A stretch of DNA of 64,000 nucleotides from CAKZQX01 sp034435975 (lineage in GTDB: Bacteria; Chloroflexota; Chloroflexia; Chloroflexales; Chloroflexaceae): the NCBI GenBank assembly GCA_034435975.1, contig DAOTWD010000120.1, forward strand, positions 1 to 64,000, read 5' to 3'. Both the position numbers and the translations under genes were made by a program. Below are positions 25,190 through 34,710 of this stretch, in pieces. Each line of letters begins with the position of its first letter. The first letter of the stretch is position 1. The notes under the pieces are model-generated. The model was given only the letters and a program-made list of their open reading frames with translations. It had not been told where the DNA came from and searched no databases.

Positions 25190-27478
25190 ATGAGTGGCTG
25201 CGAGACATCTGCCATGCAATCCGCGTTAGATGTGTATCCCGATACCACGGGAGCCGATCAGTCTCATACCGTAAACGCAGATCCAATCTTGCAATTGACC
25301 CAGTTGCTCAACATTTCGTCTTATCTCGTCTCCATTATGGATCTGGACGAACTCTTGATGCGCGTGGTAACACAGGTTGTGGACACTTTACCATCAGTGC
25401 AAGGTGGTATCCTCTGGCTCTATGATCGGCGATCGGGCGGGATACGGGTAGCTACCAGTTATGGATTGCCGCTTACCTCGACCACCTATACCGATCTTCA
25501 GAGCTGTCAACTCGAACCGGGTGAGGGTGCGTCTGGTCAGTCACTCCAGAGAAATGAACCGATTCTCATCGAAAGCCGAATTCATTATCGAGAAATCATC
25601 GAGCGGCTTAACCCACACAATCGGGAGCTTTTTCAGCACATAAGCGATCAACTTCCTGCAACATTGACGAGTGTATGCATTCCATTGCGTGTGGGTAATG
25701 AGGCGGTAGGGGTATTGGAATTCATCAACCTGGGGCCAACCGCTGATGGTTCGCTGTGGCAACCGCTTGGCAGGGATAGTCTACCCGTGTTGCAAACATT
25801 TGGTAATCTCGTCGCGGCTACTATCAAAAAAGCGCAGTTGTATAGCCAGATCCAGAGTCATCGCCGGCGACTTGATGCCTTTGATGCCGTGGTCACAGCC
25901 ATCAGCACGGCTACGGATCTCAATGATCTGATGTATAGTGTCCTGGATGTAGTACTGGGCCTCGTCCCAGCTTCTTCCGGTGCGCTGATGCTGCTAGATC
26001 CAGCACAGGCACGCCTTACTCTGGGAGCTTACTATGGGCTTCCGGCTGAGTATGTTCTGAGTATCCAGAGTTTTCCCGTTGTAGGAGCATGTTGTGAAGA
26101 GGTAGTACGGTATGGTCAGCCTACTTTGCGTCCTTTGCTGGAAGAACGAGGGGAACAGAATCTGCTAGAAGCTGGCCTTGCCAGTTGTGCCTATCTGCCG
26201 CTGCTCGCAGGTGGCACGGTGGTCGGTGTGCTGGGGTTGTACGGTGAGAGCAATCTTCTGGATTGGGTAGACATGACCACGCTGATGCCTCTCGGTAATC
26301 AAGTAGGCTTTGCCATTGCCAATGTGCGGCTCTATGAGGATAGTCAGGTAGAACGACGCAAGCTTAACACGGTGATCAACAGTATTGCTGAGGGCGTTGT
26401 ACTCTGTGATCGCCAGGGTCGGCTAGTCCTGGCAAATGAGGCAGCTATGGCGCTGTTGAGCCTTGAATCGGTACCTTTCCAACAACCACTCAGTGAGATG
26501 ACGGATTTCTATGGCATTCGTGATACCGAGGGCCAGCCATTACCGGTTGAACAACTCCCAATGGCCCGTGCGCTCTCTGGTGAGATTTTTCATGATTATC
26601 GGGTGTTATTGTGTGGGGCCAGTGGTACAGATACGGTGATGAGTTTTAGCGGTGCACCAGCCCGTGCCGATAGTGGTGACATCGAAGGAGCCGTGGTGAT
26701 TTTTCGTGATATTACCGCCAGCCAGAAGTTGGAACGTGCCAAAGATGAATTCCTGGCGATTGCAGCCCATGAACTGCGTAGCCCCCTGGCTGCTGTGCGG
26801 AGCTATGCTGACCTGCTGCTGCGACGCGAGCAGCAGCGCAACGATGCCGATGCACGTGACGTGCGTGGGTTAACCATTCTGTCGCAGCAAGTGACGCATA
26901 TGCTCCGTATGGTTGATAACCTGCTGGATGTATCACGCCTGGATGCCGGGCAACTGGGATTGCAAATTCAACGGGTGAACCTTGTTCCTCTGGTAGCGCA
27001 GGTGCTTGACCAGCAGCGGCCAGCCGCTCCCAACCATGAACTCGTTTTGTATCCTTATGCTCAAGAGTTGTGGGTGCAGTGTGACTCTTTGCGTATTCGC
27101 CAGGTATTAACAAATCTGGTCAGCAATGCCGTCAAATATAGTCCAGCCGAGACCCAGATTACGATTCGGCTCACGACGCGTGAGGTATTGGTTGAAAAAC
27201 AGGCTGGTGAACCTGAAGCGCCGGTTGATACAGGGAGGAAACCGGTTGGGCGTGAGGCACTTATTTCCGTCAGTGATGCAGGCAGTGGTATATCGGCTGA
27301 ACAACAAGCGCACCTCTTTCAACGCTATTATCGTGCTGGTGGGCGGCGCACAGAAGGTCTGGGATTAGGCCTATATCTCAGTCGCCAGTTCGTGCTGATG
27401 CATGGCGGAACGATCTGGGTTGAAAGCGTTGAAAATAAAGGGAGTACATTTTACTTTACATTGCCTATCGAAGAATGA
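25190..27478 (+). CDS. Sensor histidine kinase with two GAF domains and a PAS domain
   Basis: A soluble kinase of about 762 residues. GAF domains lie at about 45-190 and 225-385, followed by a PAS domain (about 395-500, from LNTVINSIAEGVVLCDRQGR). HisKA carries the phosphorylated His527 in AAHELRSPLAAVRSY. The ATPase domain has an N box (LTNLVSNAVKYSP), DAGSGIS, and GLGLGLYLSRQ. There is no membrane segment, so it senses an internal signal. I prefer ATG 25190 (AGG six bases upstream) to TTG 25184. A TATAAT lies at 25150-25155. No response regulator is adjacent; hisC follows by 29 bases. Confidence 0.93.
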   Translation: MSGCETSAMQSALDVYPDTTGADQSHTVNADPILQLTQLLNISSYLVSIMDLDELLMRVVTQVVDTLPSVQGGILWLYDRRSGGIRVATSYGLPLTSTTYTDLQSCQLEPGEGASGQSLQRNEPILIESRIHYREIIERLNPHNRELFQHISDQLPATLTSVCIPLRVGNEAVGVLEFINLGPTADGSLWQPLGRDSLPVLQTFGNLVAATIKKAQLYSQIQSHRRRLDAFDAVVTAISTATDLNDLMYSVLDVVLGLVPASSGALMLLDPAQARLTLGAYYGLPAEYVLSIQSFPVVGACCEEVVRYGQPTLRPLLEERGEQNLLEAGLASCAYLPLLAGGTVVGVLGLYGESNLLDWVDMTTLMPLGNQVGFAIANVRLYEDSQVERRKLNTVINSIAEGVVLCDRQGRLVLANEAAMALLSLESVPFQQPLSEMTDFYGIRDTEGQPLPVEQLPMARALSGEIFHDYRVLLCGASGTDTVMSFSGAPARADSGDIEGAVVIFRDITASQKLERAKDEFLAIAAHELRSPLAAVRSYADLLLRREQQRNDADARDVRGLTILSQQVTHMLRMVDNLLDVSRLDAGQLGLQIQRVNLVPLVAQVLDQQRPAAPNHELVLYPYAQELWVQCDSLRIRQVLTNLVSNAVKYSPAETQITIRLTTREVLVEKQAGEPEAPVDTGRKPVGREALISVSDAGSGISAEQQAHLFQRYYRAGGRRTEGLGLGLYLSRQFVLMHGGTIWVESVENKGSTFYFTLPIEE

Positions 27479-27507
27479 AGGGTTCATCATAGCGGAGTTT
27501 TATCCAT

Positions 27508-28578
27508 ATGCACTTCAAGGACTATATTACCCAGTTGCCCGCCTATAAACCAGCAAAGCTGATTGCGCAGTATGGCACAGACATTGTGAAACTGTCGTCC
27601 AACGAGAATGCCTGTGGCCCATCACCAGCCGCGCTGACAGCGTTGCACGCTGGATTGGAACAGATTCATCGCTATCCCGATAGTTCAGCCAGCGCGTTGC
27701 GCACAGCCCTGGCAACCAGAGCTGGATTATCACCTGAAATGGTGCTGTGTAGCAATGGTTCCGATGAATTGGTATCGCTCCTGTGCCTGGCCTTCTTGCA
27801 GGAAGATGATGAAGTGGTTATGGCCGAGGGCACCTTTATCAGTTATCTGCTGCGCACATTAATGATGGGCGGGCGGCCTGTACGCGTGCCTCTACGCAAC
27901 TATACTCATGATCTGGTGGCAATGCTGGCAGCGATAACCGCACGTACCCGTCTCGTTTTCATTTGTAATCCGAACAACCCCACGGGCACCACGTGCGGCG
28001 CGGATGAGATGCGCGAATTTCTCGCCCAGGTACCAGACTCTGTTCTGGTGGTGGTCGATGAAGCCTATATTGAATTTGCCACGCGGCCCGATTATCCTGA
28101 TCTATTGCCCGAACTACGTGCTGGACGCTTAAATCTGATCCTGCTGCGGACTTTTGCCAAGATCTATGGCCTGGCTGGATTGCGTCTTGGCTATGCTTAT
28201 GCGCATCCAACGCTTACCGGGTACCTGGATCGAACGCGACCGACATTCAATGTGAATGCGCTGGCGCAGATGGCCGGCATTGCTGCCCTCAGCGATACGG
28301 ATCATGTTGCGCGTAGCCGTGCCCATGCGAATGATAGCCGCCGATTCTTTGAACGCGAACTGATCGCGCTAGGACTCCATCCCATTCCTGGTGAAACGAA
28401 TTTTGTTGCCGTTGATGTCGGCGATGATCTGATCGTAACCGAAGCATTGTATCAACGCGGATTTACGGTCACGCCCTTAACGGGATGGGGTCTACCGGGA
28501 TATATTCGTGTTTCGTTTGGCACCACTGAGCAAAATAGACGCTTTATTGCTGCGCTGGCAACGGTGCTGGCCCACTAA
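27508..28578 (+). CDS. hisC: Histidinol-phosphate aminotransferase
   Basis: A 356-residue class II PLP-dependent aminotransferase that converts imidazole-acetol phosphate to histidinol phosphate in histidine synthesis. Seen are LSSNENACGPSP, the cofactor-contacting SNGSDEL, NPNNPTGT, VVVDEAYIEF, the PLP-lysine segment RTFAKIYGLAGLRLGYA and a C-terminal YIRVSFGT. Length is normal. It stands apart from other his genes and may be read through from the kinase gene upstream. Other amino acids could be substrates in close paralogues. Confidence 0.92.
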   Translation: MHFKDYITQLPAYKPAKLIAQYGTDIVKLSSNENACGPSPAALTALHAGLEQIHRYPDSSASALRTALATRAGLSPEMVLCSNGSDELVSLLCLAFLQEDDEVVMAEGTFISYLLRTLMMGGRPVRVPLRNYTHDLVAMLAAITARTRLVFICNPNNPTGTTCGADEMREFLAQVPDSVLVVVDEAYIEFATRPDYPDLLPELRAGRLNLILLRTFAKIYGLAGLRLGYAYAHPTLTGYLDRTRPTFNVNALAQMAGIAALSDTDHVARSRAHANDSRRFFERELIALGLHPIPGETNFVAVDVGDDLIVTEALYQRGFTVTPLTGWGLPGYIRVSFGTTEQNRRFIAALATVLAH

Positions 28579-28710
28579 ACGCTGGGCAACGTTCCTGCCT
28601 ATATCATCTGTAGACCAGAAGGCCAACGAACCGTCCCACCACACCTCTCGTACATGGTATCAATCGCTCGTGAATCGTGAAGAAAGAGTTTTCATAATCA
28701 GGAGATAACG

Positions 28711-29490
28711 ATGTTTACGCACGTTCATAACATCAGGCTACACTATGAAGATCAGGGACAGGGATCAGCTATTCTGCTGATTCATGCTTTTCCACTCAGT
28801 GGCACCATGTGGCAACCACAAATCGCGGCACTCGCTCCGTATTTTCGTGTCATTGCCCCTGATGTACGCGGCTTCGGTGCAAGTGACGTTCCACCTGGCC
28901 CATACTCTATGGATCTGTTTGCAGCGGATCTGGCTGGATTATTAGACAACCTCGGCCTTGAACAGGTGATACTGGGAGGTCTCTCGATGGGAGGCTATAT
29001 TGCCTTTGCCTTTATGCGCCACTATCCTGGCCGTGTACGGGCACTGTTTCTGTCCAATACCCGTGCCAACGCAGACACACCAGACGCTCGGGCTGGACGT
29101 GAAATCAATGCGCAACTGGTTGAACGTCAGGGTACAGGTGCCATTGCCGACAAAATGCTCCCTACGCTGCTTGCTGCGAATGCCACGCCGGAACTGCAGG
29201 CACGTGTGCGCGGCATCATCGAACGGAATCAGCCACAGGGCATTGCTGCTGCTTTACGTGCTATGGCGCTCCGACAAGATTCAACTGATCTGCTAAAACA
29301 GATTCATGTTCCGACGCTGTTTATAGGGAGCAGCGCGGATAGCCTTACCACACCTGCGGTTTTGCGCCAGATGCAAGCAGCGGTTGTAGGGAGCCAGATG
29401 GTTGAAATCCCCGAGGCGGGCCATCTGTCCAATCTAGAGCAACCGGATGCCTTTAATGCGGCATTGCTCACATTTTTGCGTGCCCTGTAA
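28711..29490 (+). CDS. Alpha/beta hydrolase
   Basis: A 259-residue alpha/beta hydrolase fold protein. The nucleophile elbow is GLSMGG (Ser at about residue 92), the oxyanion region HAFPLSGTMW, and the catalytic acid and His likely lie in FIGSSADSLT and EAGHLSNLEQPDAF. AGGAGATAACG precedes the ATG. The style resembles 3-oxoadipate enol-lactonase or carboxylesterase, but no pathway neighbours are present. It converges with the LCP gene ten bases away. Confidence 0.88.
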   Translation: MFTHVHNIRLHYEDQGQGSAILLIHAFPLSGTMWQPQIAALAPYFRVIAPDVRGFGASDVPPGPYSMDLFAADLAGLLDNLGLEQVILGGLSMGGYIAFAFMRHYPGRVRALFLSNTRANADTPDARAGREINAQLVERQGTGAIADKMLPTLLAANATPELQARVRGIIERNQPQGIAAALRAMALRQDSTDLLKQIHVPTLFIGSSADSLTTPAVLRQMQAAVVGSQMVEIPEAGHLSNLEQPDAFNAALLTFLRAL

Positions 29491-29500
29491 TTGATCGGGA

Positions 29501-30946
29501 TCATCGAGTCTGCTGGTTGACCTGGCGTTCTTGATAGTCTTGTCCCAGAATAATCAGAATGTCCGTGTTATAGGGTGCCGGTGGCACATTATCGGCGGGT
29601 GGTACGTAAATATAGCCCGATGGAACGCCCAGCAATTCAGCCAGGCGCTGGCGTGTTTTGGGATACCCCGCATAATCAATAATAACCGTGTGGTCATAAT
29701 TTTCCTGCGCATCAGCAGCAGCATTCATCAGAAACCCCTGTGATGTCAGTGTATTCGTCACCCGCGTTGCCAGGCCCGGAACACCGGCTCCATTGTGTAC
29801 CTGGATCCAGGCCAGTTCTGCCTCTGGCCCGGCCAGTAACCGTGAGACTTGCAACGCAACGTCGGACTGATTCCAGTAAATATCCGAACCAACTTCGGCC
29901 AGTACCTGCACATCATCAGGATTAATACTCAGGTGCAAAATTCGTTCGGGTGTCAGTACATGTGCCAGATTGACCAGATCATGAATAACGCCGGGATCGC
30001 TAATTGGCATAGTCGTCGCAACACTGTCTTCCAGGTCTTTTACCAATCTGGGAAAAAGCGCCGCCTGGTCGAGCAGTCCCCGCCGACGGACATCGCGTAG
30101 CATCGCATGCAACACCTGCTGCTGTCGTCGGCTGCGACCAAAGTCGTTCTCACTATGCCGTGAGCGGGCATAGCGTAAGGCCGTATGCCCATCGAGCACC
30201 TGCAAGCCCGCCGGGATGTACAGTCGTTCGTAGCCCAGATCTTCAGTGGGATACTCGGCATCCAGCAGAGGGCGAGGAACATCGACGGTAATACCACCCA
30301 GTGTGTCAACTATCCGTTCAAACCCATGAAAATCAACCTGAGCAATATAATCGATATTCAGGCCCAAAAAGCTTTCGACCGTCTCAGCCGCAAGTGCGCC
30401 CCCGGCGGCCGAGGGATCGGTATCACTCCCGTATAACTGAGCCGCATTGTTGTAGCCATACATGTAGGCAGTGTTGATTTTTTGCTGGCCCACACGCGGT
30501 ATCTGTACGACAGTATCCCGTGGTACCGACAGCATACTGGCCCACTCTTCGCCAGGATGGACATGGACGACAATGAGCGTATCGCTGCGGACTCCATCAT
30601 CAGGATCGTCACGTTTGTCAACCCCGATAAGCAACACCGTAAATGGGTCACGCAACGTAGGCGCATACGGTACTTCGGCGGTTGGATTGGCTGTAAGCGG
30701 ATCGAGAACGATCAGACGACGCGGATCCGCCTGTTGGATAACGTCGAGCGATTGCACCACGTAGCGCAACGCGATGGCCACCGACAGCCCCAGTACGAGT
30801 ACAATCAACAAGAGACCGACCACAAAAAAACCACAACCACTCTGTCGTACCGGTCGTACCGGTGCTATACTGGTACGTCGTAGTGCAACGCGCTCACGGG
30901 CAGTAAGCTGGGAACGTGGTGAACGCGAGGGAGGCATAGCTGACAT
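29501..30946 (-). CDS. LytR-CpsA-Psr (LCP) family protein, second copy
   Basis: About 481 residues. A basic N-terminus and membrane helix (about 40-62) precede an LCP domain with DGVRSDTLIVVHVHP, LSVPRDTVVQIP, INTAYMYGYNN and YARSRHSENDFGRSRRQQQVL, then a LytR_C-type tail (WIQVHNGAGVPGLA). It is a paralogue of the protein at 10581, with the same catalytic Asp/Arg pattern. I chose ATG 30946, which has AGGA five bases upstream, over in-frame starts further up. It would attach glycopolymer to the cell wall. Confidence 0.92.
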   Translation of the reverse strand: MSAMPPSRSPRSQLTARERVALRRTSIAPVRPVRQSGCGFFVVGLLLIVLVLGLSVAIALRYVVQSLDVIQQADPRRLIVLDPLTANPTAEVPYAPTLRDPFTVLLIGVDKRDDPDDGVRSDTLIVVHVHPGEEWASMLSVPRDTVVQIPRVGQQKINTAYMYGYNNAAQLYGSDTDPSAAGGALAAETVESFLGLNIDYIAQVDFHGFERIVDTLGGITVDVPRPLLDAEYPTEDLGYERLYIPAGLQVLDGHTALRYARSRHSENDFGRSRRQQQVLHAMLRDVRRRGLLDQAALFPRLVKDLEDSVATTMPISDPGVIHDLVNLAHVLTPERILHLSINPDDVQVLAEVGSDIYWNQSDVALQVSRLLAGPEAELAWIQVHNGAGVPGLATRVTNTLTSQGFLMNAAADAQENYDHTVIIDYAGYPKTRQRLAELLGVPSGYIYVPPADNVPPAPYNTDILIILGQDYQERQVNQQTR

Positions 30947-31415
30947 CAGGTTCCTCATTCTACGCAAATACATCTCCCCGTGCTGGGGAATGTTCGTCTG
31001 GAACAGGTACAGAGGCCATAAGCCCTACGAAACCTTCTTCTCGGCTCGTAGGAGCGATTTTGCCGCCACCATAGGCTGAACAAGCAACGAAGGGAGGGTC
31101 AGTGCCTCTCCAAATCCAAACCACCTCATCGGAACGGTTACCAATAAGCTGTCATGTGCCTGGAGTACACAAGTTACGCAGTGAGAGATGTACGGCATGA
31201 CACGGCAGGTCAATCGTATCCAAAGGGAGCCACATATACGGCCACAAATATGCGTTCTTCCGACACGAAGAGATCATAGTATCGCCGGTACATTATTGGG
31301 AGACCTGGTTGCATCACGTATACAGATGCACACTGTGTCCCTCCTGCTACATTATAGCAAGCCTATCTCAATTGTAAAACTCCGCTTGAGCTGGGATGGA
31401 GCGATACCTGGGATC
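30947..31415. other. Spacer between LCP gene and ubiX
   Basis: No gene is supported; frames of 60-90 codons on either strand lack ribosome sites and family resemblance. Near 31150 the string ACAAGTTACGCAGTGAG is the inverse of a short motif also seen near 21510, 41650 and 43670. Confidence 0.4.
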
Positions 31416-31434
31416 AAGCCGGAACCCGGCTTTT
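31416..31434. terminator. Compact hairpin at the ubiX end
   Basis: AAGCCGG-AAC-CCGGCTT, a perfect seven-bp stem with a three-base loop, followed by TT on the plus strand. It overlaps the ubiX stop codon. On the ubiX strand there is no T run, so it is at best a weak terminator. Confidence 0.4.
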
Positions 31435-32032
31435 ACGATGAGCTATAACGATCACAATCATGACCGCCCGTCCAACGCTGAAATAAATCATCCGGCAACA
31501 TAATGTTTAGCACATCAAGGACACGGTTAACGGTTTGATTGATAATATCATTCAAGGTATGTGGACGATGATAAAACGCCGGTACTGGCGGCATAATAAT
31601 ACCTCCAAGTTCGGCAACTTGGGCCATCAGCCGCAGATGCCCCAGGTGCAGAGGTGTCTCACGAGTTACCAGCACGAGCCGCCGCTGTTCTTTGAGCGTC
31701 ACATCAGCCGCTCGTACCAACAAATTGTCGGTGAATGAGAGTGCAACCGCACTTAATGTTTTCATGGAACAGGGAATGATTACCATACCGGTCGTCACAA
31801 ATGAGCCACTCGAAATAGCGGCAGCAATGTCGTTCATCCGATAGGTCGTTCCCGCCAGTGCTTCAACATCACGCGGATCATAATCTGTTTCCAGGGCGAT
31901 TGTCTGACGTGCCGCGCTGGTCATGACCAGATGGGTTTCAATCGTTGACACCGCTTGTAAGACCTCTAGCAAACGAATGCCATAGATCACTCCAGTTGCC
32001 CCAGAAATACCAACAACCAGACGTTGAGTCAT
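31433..32032 (-). CDS. ubiX: Flavin prenyltransferase UbiX
   Basis: UbiX joins dimethylallyl phosphate to FMN to make the prenylated flavin cofactor used by UbiD decarboxylases. The 199-residue protein shows VVGISGATGVIYGIRLLE, MVIIPCSMKTLSAVALS, LVLVTRETPLHLGHLRLM, and GGIIMPPVPAFYHRP. The ATG at 32032 has GAGGGA four bases upstream; a longer frame reaching 32179 runs into a repeat and is not coding. No ubiD is in the window. Confidence 0.95.
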   Translation of the reverse strand: MTQRLVVGISGATGVIYGIRLLEVLQAVSTIETHLVMTSAARQTIALETDYDPRDVEALAGTTYRMNDIAAAISSGSFVTTGMVIIPCSMKTLSAVALSFTDNLLVRAADVTLKEQRRLVLVTRETPLHLGHLRLMAQVAELGGIIMPPVPAFYHRPHTLNDIINQTVNRVLDVLNIMLPDDLFQRWTGGHDCDRYSSS

Positions 32033-32059
32033 GATTCCCTCAAATAACCAGGATGTACA

Positions 32060-32180
32060 CAGTTGTCTGATCACCTTGCGTTCTCGCCTGCGGCGAAATT
32101 CAGGTTGCAAAGAGCGTTTTTCCCACACGGTCACAGGTGAAAAGACACGGTGGTTGAACGACCGCGTACGTCCGGTCAAA
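32060..32180. repeat. Diverged repeat family A copy
   Basis: Contains TTGCGTTCTCGCCTGCGGCG at the left and GAACGACCGCGTACGTCCGGTC at the right, matching the ends of the better preserved copies at 13418 and 41543. Confidence 0.5.
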
Positions 32181-32237
32181 TAATCGCCAGATCTGGCTAT
32201 ATGTTATAGTCGTCCTATCTGTAATTGTAAACCAGAA

Positions 32238-32283
32238 TCCCGGCTTTCATCTGAGTAGCGCTCCGTCCAGGCGAAAGCCGGGA
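32238..32283. repeat. Long-stem intergenic hairpin
   Basis: TCCCGGCTTTC (32238-32248) pairs perfectly with GAAAGCCGGGA (32273-32283) around a 24-base loop. Similar in design to the hairpin at 38903-38940. Confidence 0.55.
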
Positions 32284-32324
32284 CTTCAGTAGTTCACGCT
32301 CATTCAGGTTTACGTAACCGTTCA

Positions 32325-32410
32325 GGGAGTGAGAAAATAGCTGTCAGGAAATAGGAAATAGGGAACCATTGGAGCGGACTTCTATCTCTCCTTTCTATCT
32401 CCTGTTTTCT
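32325..32410. repeat. Repeat family C copy
   Basis: Contains GAGTGAGAAAATAGC, ATAGGAAATAGGGAACCATT and a pyrimidine-rich CTCCTTTCTAT stretch. The copy at 41893-42020 has the same blocks in the same order. Confidence 0.65.
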
Positions 32411-32529
32411 AATTGTGCGTTCTCTAGGTCTGTTACCGTGCATTCTTGCAGGAGAGGTGGTCATAGCATACCCTGGGGTACCAACCCTGGTTGTATACAG
32501 GTGTACCAGCGTTCATTCTCTTTTCATAC

Positions 32530-32558
32530 AAAAAGGAGCATGCCAGTGGCACGCTCCC
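32530..32558 (-). terminator. Terminator of ftsH
   Basis: On the minus strand GGAGCGTGCC pairs with GGCATGCTCC around an ACT loop and is followed by five T. It lies 43 bases after the ftsH stop. Confidence 0.85.
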
Positions 32559-32600
32559 TTTGTTGCAATCATTACGTGGATCAGGTTATAGGCTGCTGGA

Positions 32601-34550
32601 TCAGGCAGGCAGGGGCGAAGTCATACCACCTGGCGCAACCACTTCGGGTGTTATGCCTTCACCTTTCTCAACACCACCTTGCTTACCATTCAACTCAAAA
32701 CTACCGCGCGGAATACGACCCAGTATATCACGCAAGCGATCGCCTTCAAGCGTCTCAAACTCCAGCAATGCGTTCGCCATATCGTTCAACACCGGGCGAT
32801 ACTTCTCCAGAATAGTCATTGCCCGATGATAGGCCTCGGAGACAAGCCGATGAACTTCTTCATCAATAATCCTGGCCACGTCTTCGCTATAATTGCGTTG
32901 TTCGCTTATTTCACGTCCCAGGAAAATTAACTCATCCTTCTCACCAAAGGCAATTGGGCCAAGTTTAGGACTCATCCCATAGCGGGTGATCATCGAACGT
33001 GCCGTCTTCGTTACCGTACTGATATCCCCACTGGCACCAGTTGTAATGTCACCAAATACAATCTCCTCGGCTGCACGACCGCCAAGAGCCATTGCCAACT
33101 GGGCCTCAAACATGGATGAACTATAGTAGCGCCGATCCTCATCAGGTATCATCAGCGTATAACCGCCAGCCATCCCACGTGGAATAATTGTCACCTTCTG
33201 CACCGGATTTGCATCAGGCATTGCCTGTGCGACAATGGCATGCCCCGACTCATGATACGCCGTAATTAACTTTTCCCGATCCGTCATCACCCGGCTGCGA
33301 CGCTCTGGCCCCCCCATCATCACTCGCTCGATGGCATCTTGCAGCTCGGCCATACCGATCTTCTTCTTGGAACGTCGAGCAGCAAGAATGGCTGCCTCGT
33401 TCACGGCATTCATGAGATCAGCACCGGAAAAGCCAGGAGTCTGGCGGGCAATAACTTCCAGGTTCACATCTTCCTCAAGCGGTTTGCCCTTAACATGTAC
33501 CTTGAGTACAGCTATGCGCCCACGAACATCGGGTGCATCCAGCACGACCTGGCGGTCAAACCGTCCCGGTCGCACCAGCGCCGGATCAAGAACATCTGGC
33601 CGATTAGTAGCGGCGATGATAATCACGTTTGTATTGGTATCAAAACCATCCATCTCAACCAGTATCTGGTTCAGTGTTTGCTCACGCTCATCATGTGAAC
33701 CACCCAGGCCAGCCCCACGTTGACGACCGACCGCATCGATCTCGTCAATAAAGACGATACAGGGCGCATTGCGCTTGGCCTGGTCAAAAAGATCGCGCAC
33801 ACGACTGGCACCAACACCCACAAACATCTCAACAAACTCAGAGCCGCTGATCGAAAAGAAAGGTACTCCTGCTTCACCGGCTACTGCACGTGAAAGGAGT
33901 GTTTTACCGGTTCCAGGTGGCCCCACCATAAGCACACCACGTGGAATGCGGGCCCCCAGATTGGTAAACTTATCAGGAAACTTCAAAAACTCTACCACTT
34001 CGGTCAGATCTTGCTTGGCCTCCTCCTGACCAGCAACATCGGCAAATGTAATAGTTGGCTTGTCACCGGCAAACATACGGGCACGGCTCTTGCCAAAGGA
34101 AAGCGCCTGATTATTGCTGCCCTGAGCCTGGCGCATAAAGAAGACAAAAAAACCGATCAACAGGAGCGTTGGTAGCAGAACAGTGACAATGCTCAATAGT
34201 CCACCCCAGGCGGGGGCAGGTCTGACATTGACCACCAGTTGTTGCCCATCAGGAAGTTGCAATGGAACATCATACTGGGCCAGCAGCGACATGATGCTAT
34301 CACCGCTTTCCAGACGTGATCGGTATCTTGTCGTAGGATTATCAAGAGGCGTAATAATAATTTGTTCATCGCCCGCCTGCGCTTCGATCTCTTTGATTTT
34401 GCCAGCGCGGGCATCGCTAATGACTTGCGCAATCCCTATCTCATCGCTCTGCGTGGTACTTTGTCCAAAATACTGAAAAAAGAGAGCCAGCGCTGCGACC
34501 AGAATGATTAAATACACGAAACTATTTTTGAGCCAACGGTTATCACCCAT
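32601..34550 (-). CDS. ftsH: ATP-dependent zinc metalloprotease FtsH
   Basis: A 649-residue membrane-anchored AAA+ protease that degrades damaged membrane and short-lived proteins. An N-terminal helix (about 10-27), a periplasmic domain and a second helix (about 112-133) precede the AAA module: Walker A GPPGTGKT, Walker B FIDEIDAVG and second region of homology ATNRPDVLDPALVRPGRFDR. The zinc site HESGH starts at residue 433, with a third ligand in the following helices. It belongs to the tilS-hpt-ftsH group but has its own promoter and terminator. Confidence 0.98.
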   Translation of the reverse strand: MGDNRWLKNSFVYLIILVAALALFFQYFGQSTTQSDEIGIAQVISDARAGKIKEIEAQAGDEQIIITPLDNPTTRYRSRLESGDSIMSLLAQYDVPLQLPDGQQLVVNVRPAPAWGGLLSIVTVLLPTLLLIGFFVFFMRQAQGSNNQALSFGKSRARMFAGDKPTITFADVAGQEEAKQDLTEVVEFLKFPDKFTNLGARIPRGVLMVGPPGTGKTLLSRAVAGEAGVPFFSISGSEFVEMFVGVGASRVRDLFDQAKRNAPCIVFIDEIDAVGRQRGAGLGGSHDEREQTLNQILVEMDGFDTNTNVIIIAATNRPDVLDPALVRPGRFDRQVVLDAPDVRGRIAVLKVHVKGKPLEEDVNLEVIARQTPGFSGADLMNAVNEAAILAARRSKKKIGMAELQDAIERVMMGGPERRSRVMTDREKLITAYHESGHAIVAQAMPDANPVQKVTIIPRGMAGGYTLMIPDEDRRYYSSSMFEAQLAMALGGRAAEEIVFGDITTGASGDISTVTKTARSMITRYGMSPKLGPIAFGEKDELIFLGREISEQRNYSEDVARIIDEEVHRLVSEAYHRAMTILEKYRPVLNDMANALLEFETLEGDRLRDILGRIPRGSFELNGKQGGVEKGEGITPEVVAPGGMTSPLPA

Positions 34551-34651
34551 GCTCTCTATCCTTCTCTTTGTGGAATGATACCTCTGAATGTGGCCTCAGA
34601 CTGTGTCTGAGAACGTGCGGGAGTTTGTTAAGATCAGGCTGAGATGATAGC

Positions 34652-34680
34652 ATTATACCAAAAGGGTGTAGTAGCGGCAA
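34652..34680 (-). promoter_or_regulatory. Promoter of ftsH
   Basis: TTGCCG, a 17-base spacer ending in TGG, and TATAAT. Start would be near 34645. The leader contains CTCAGAC-ACA-GTCTGAG, a seven-bp hairpin at about 34592-34608. Confidence 0.75.
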
Positions 34681-34710
34681 GGAGTCCTCCAGGCTATCTC
34701 TGCTCTTTCT

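Noticed and set aside
32033..32179. N-terminal extension of UbiX
   Set aside because: It is made of family A repeat sequence; the Rossmann-like start MTQRLVVGISGATG is complete at 32032.
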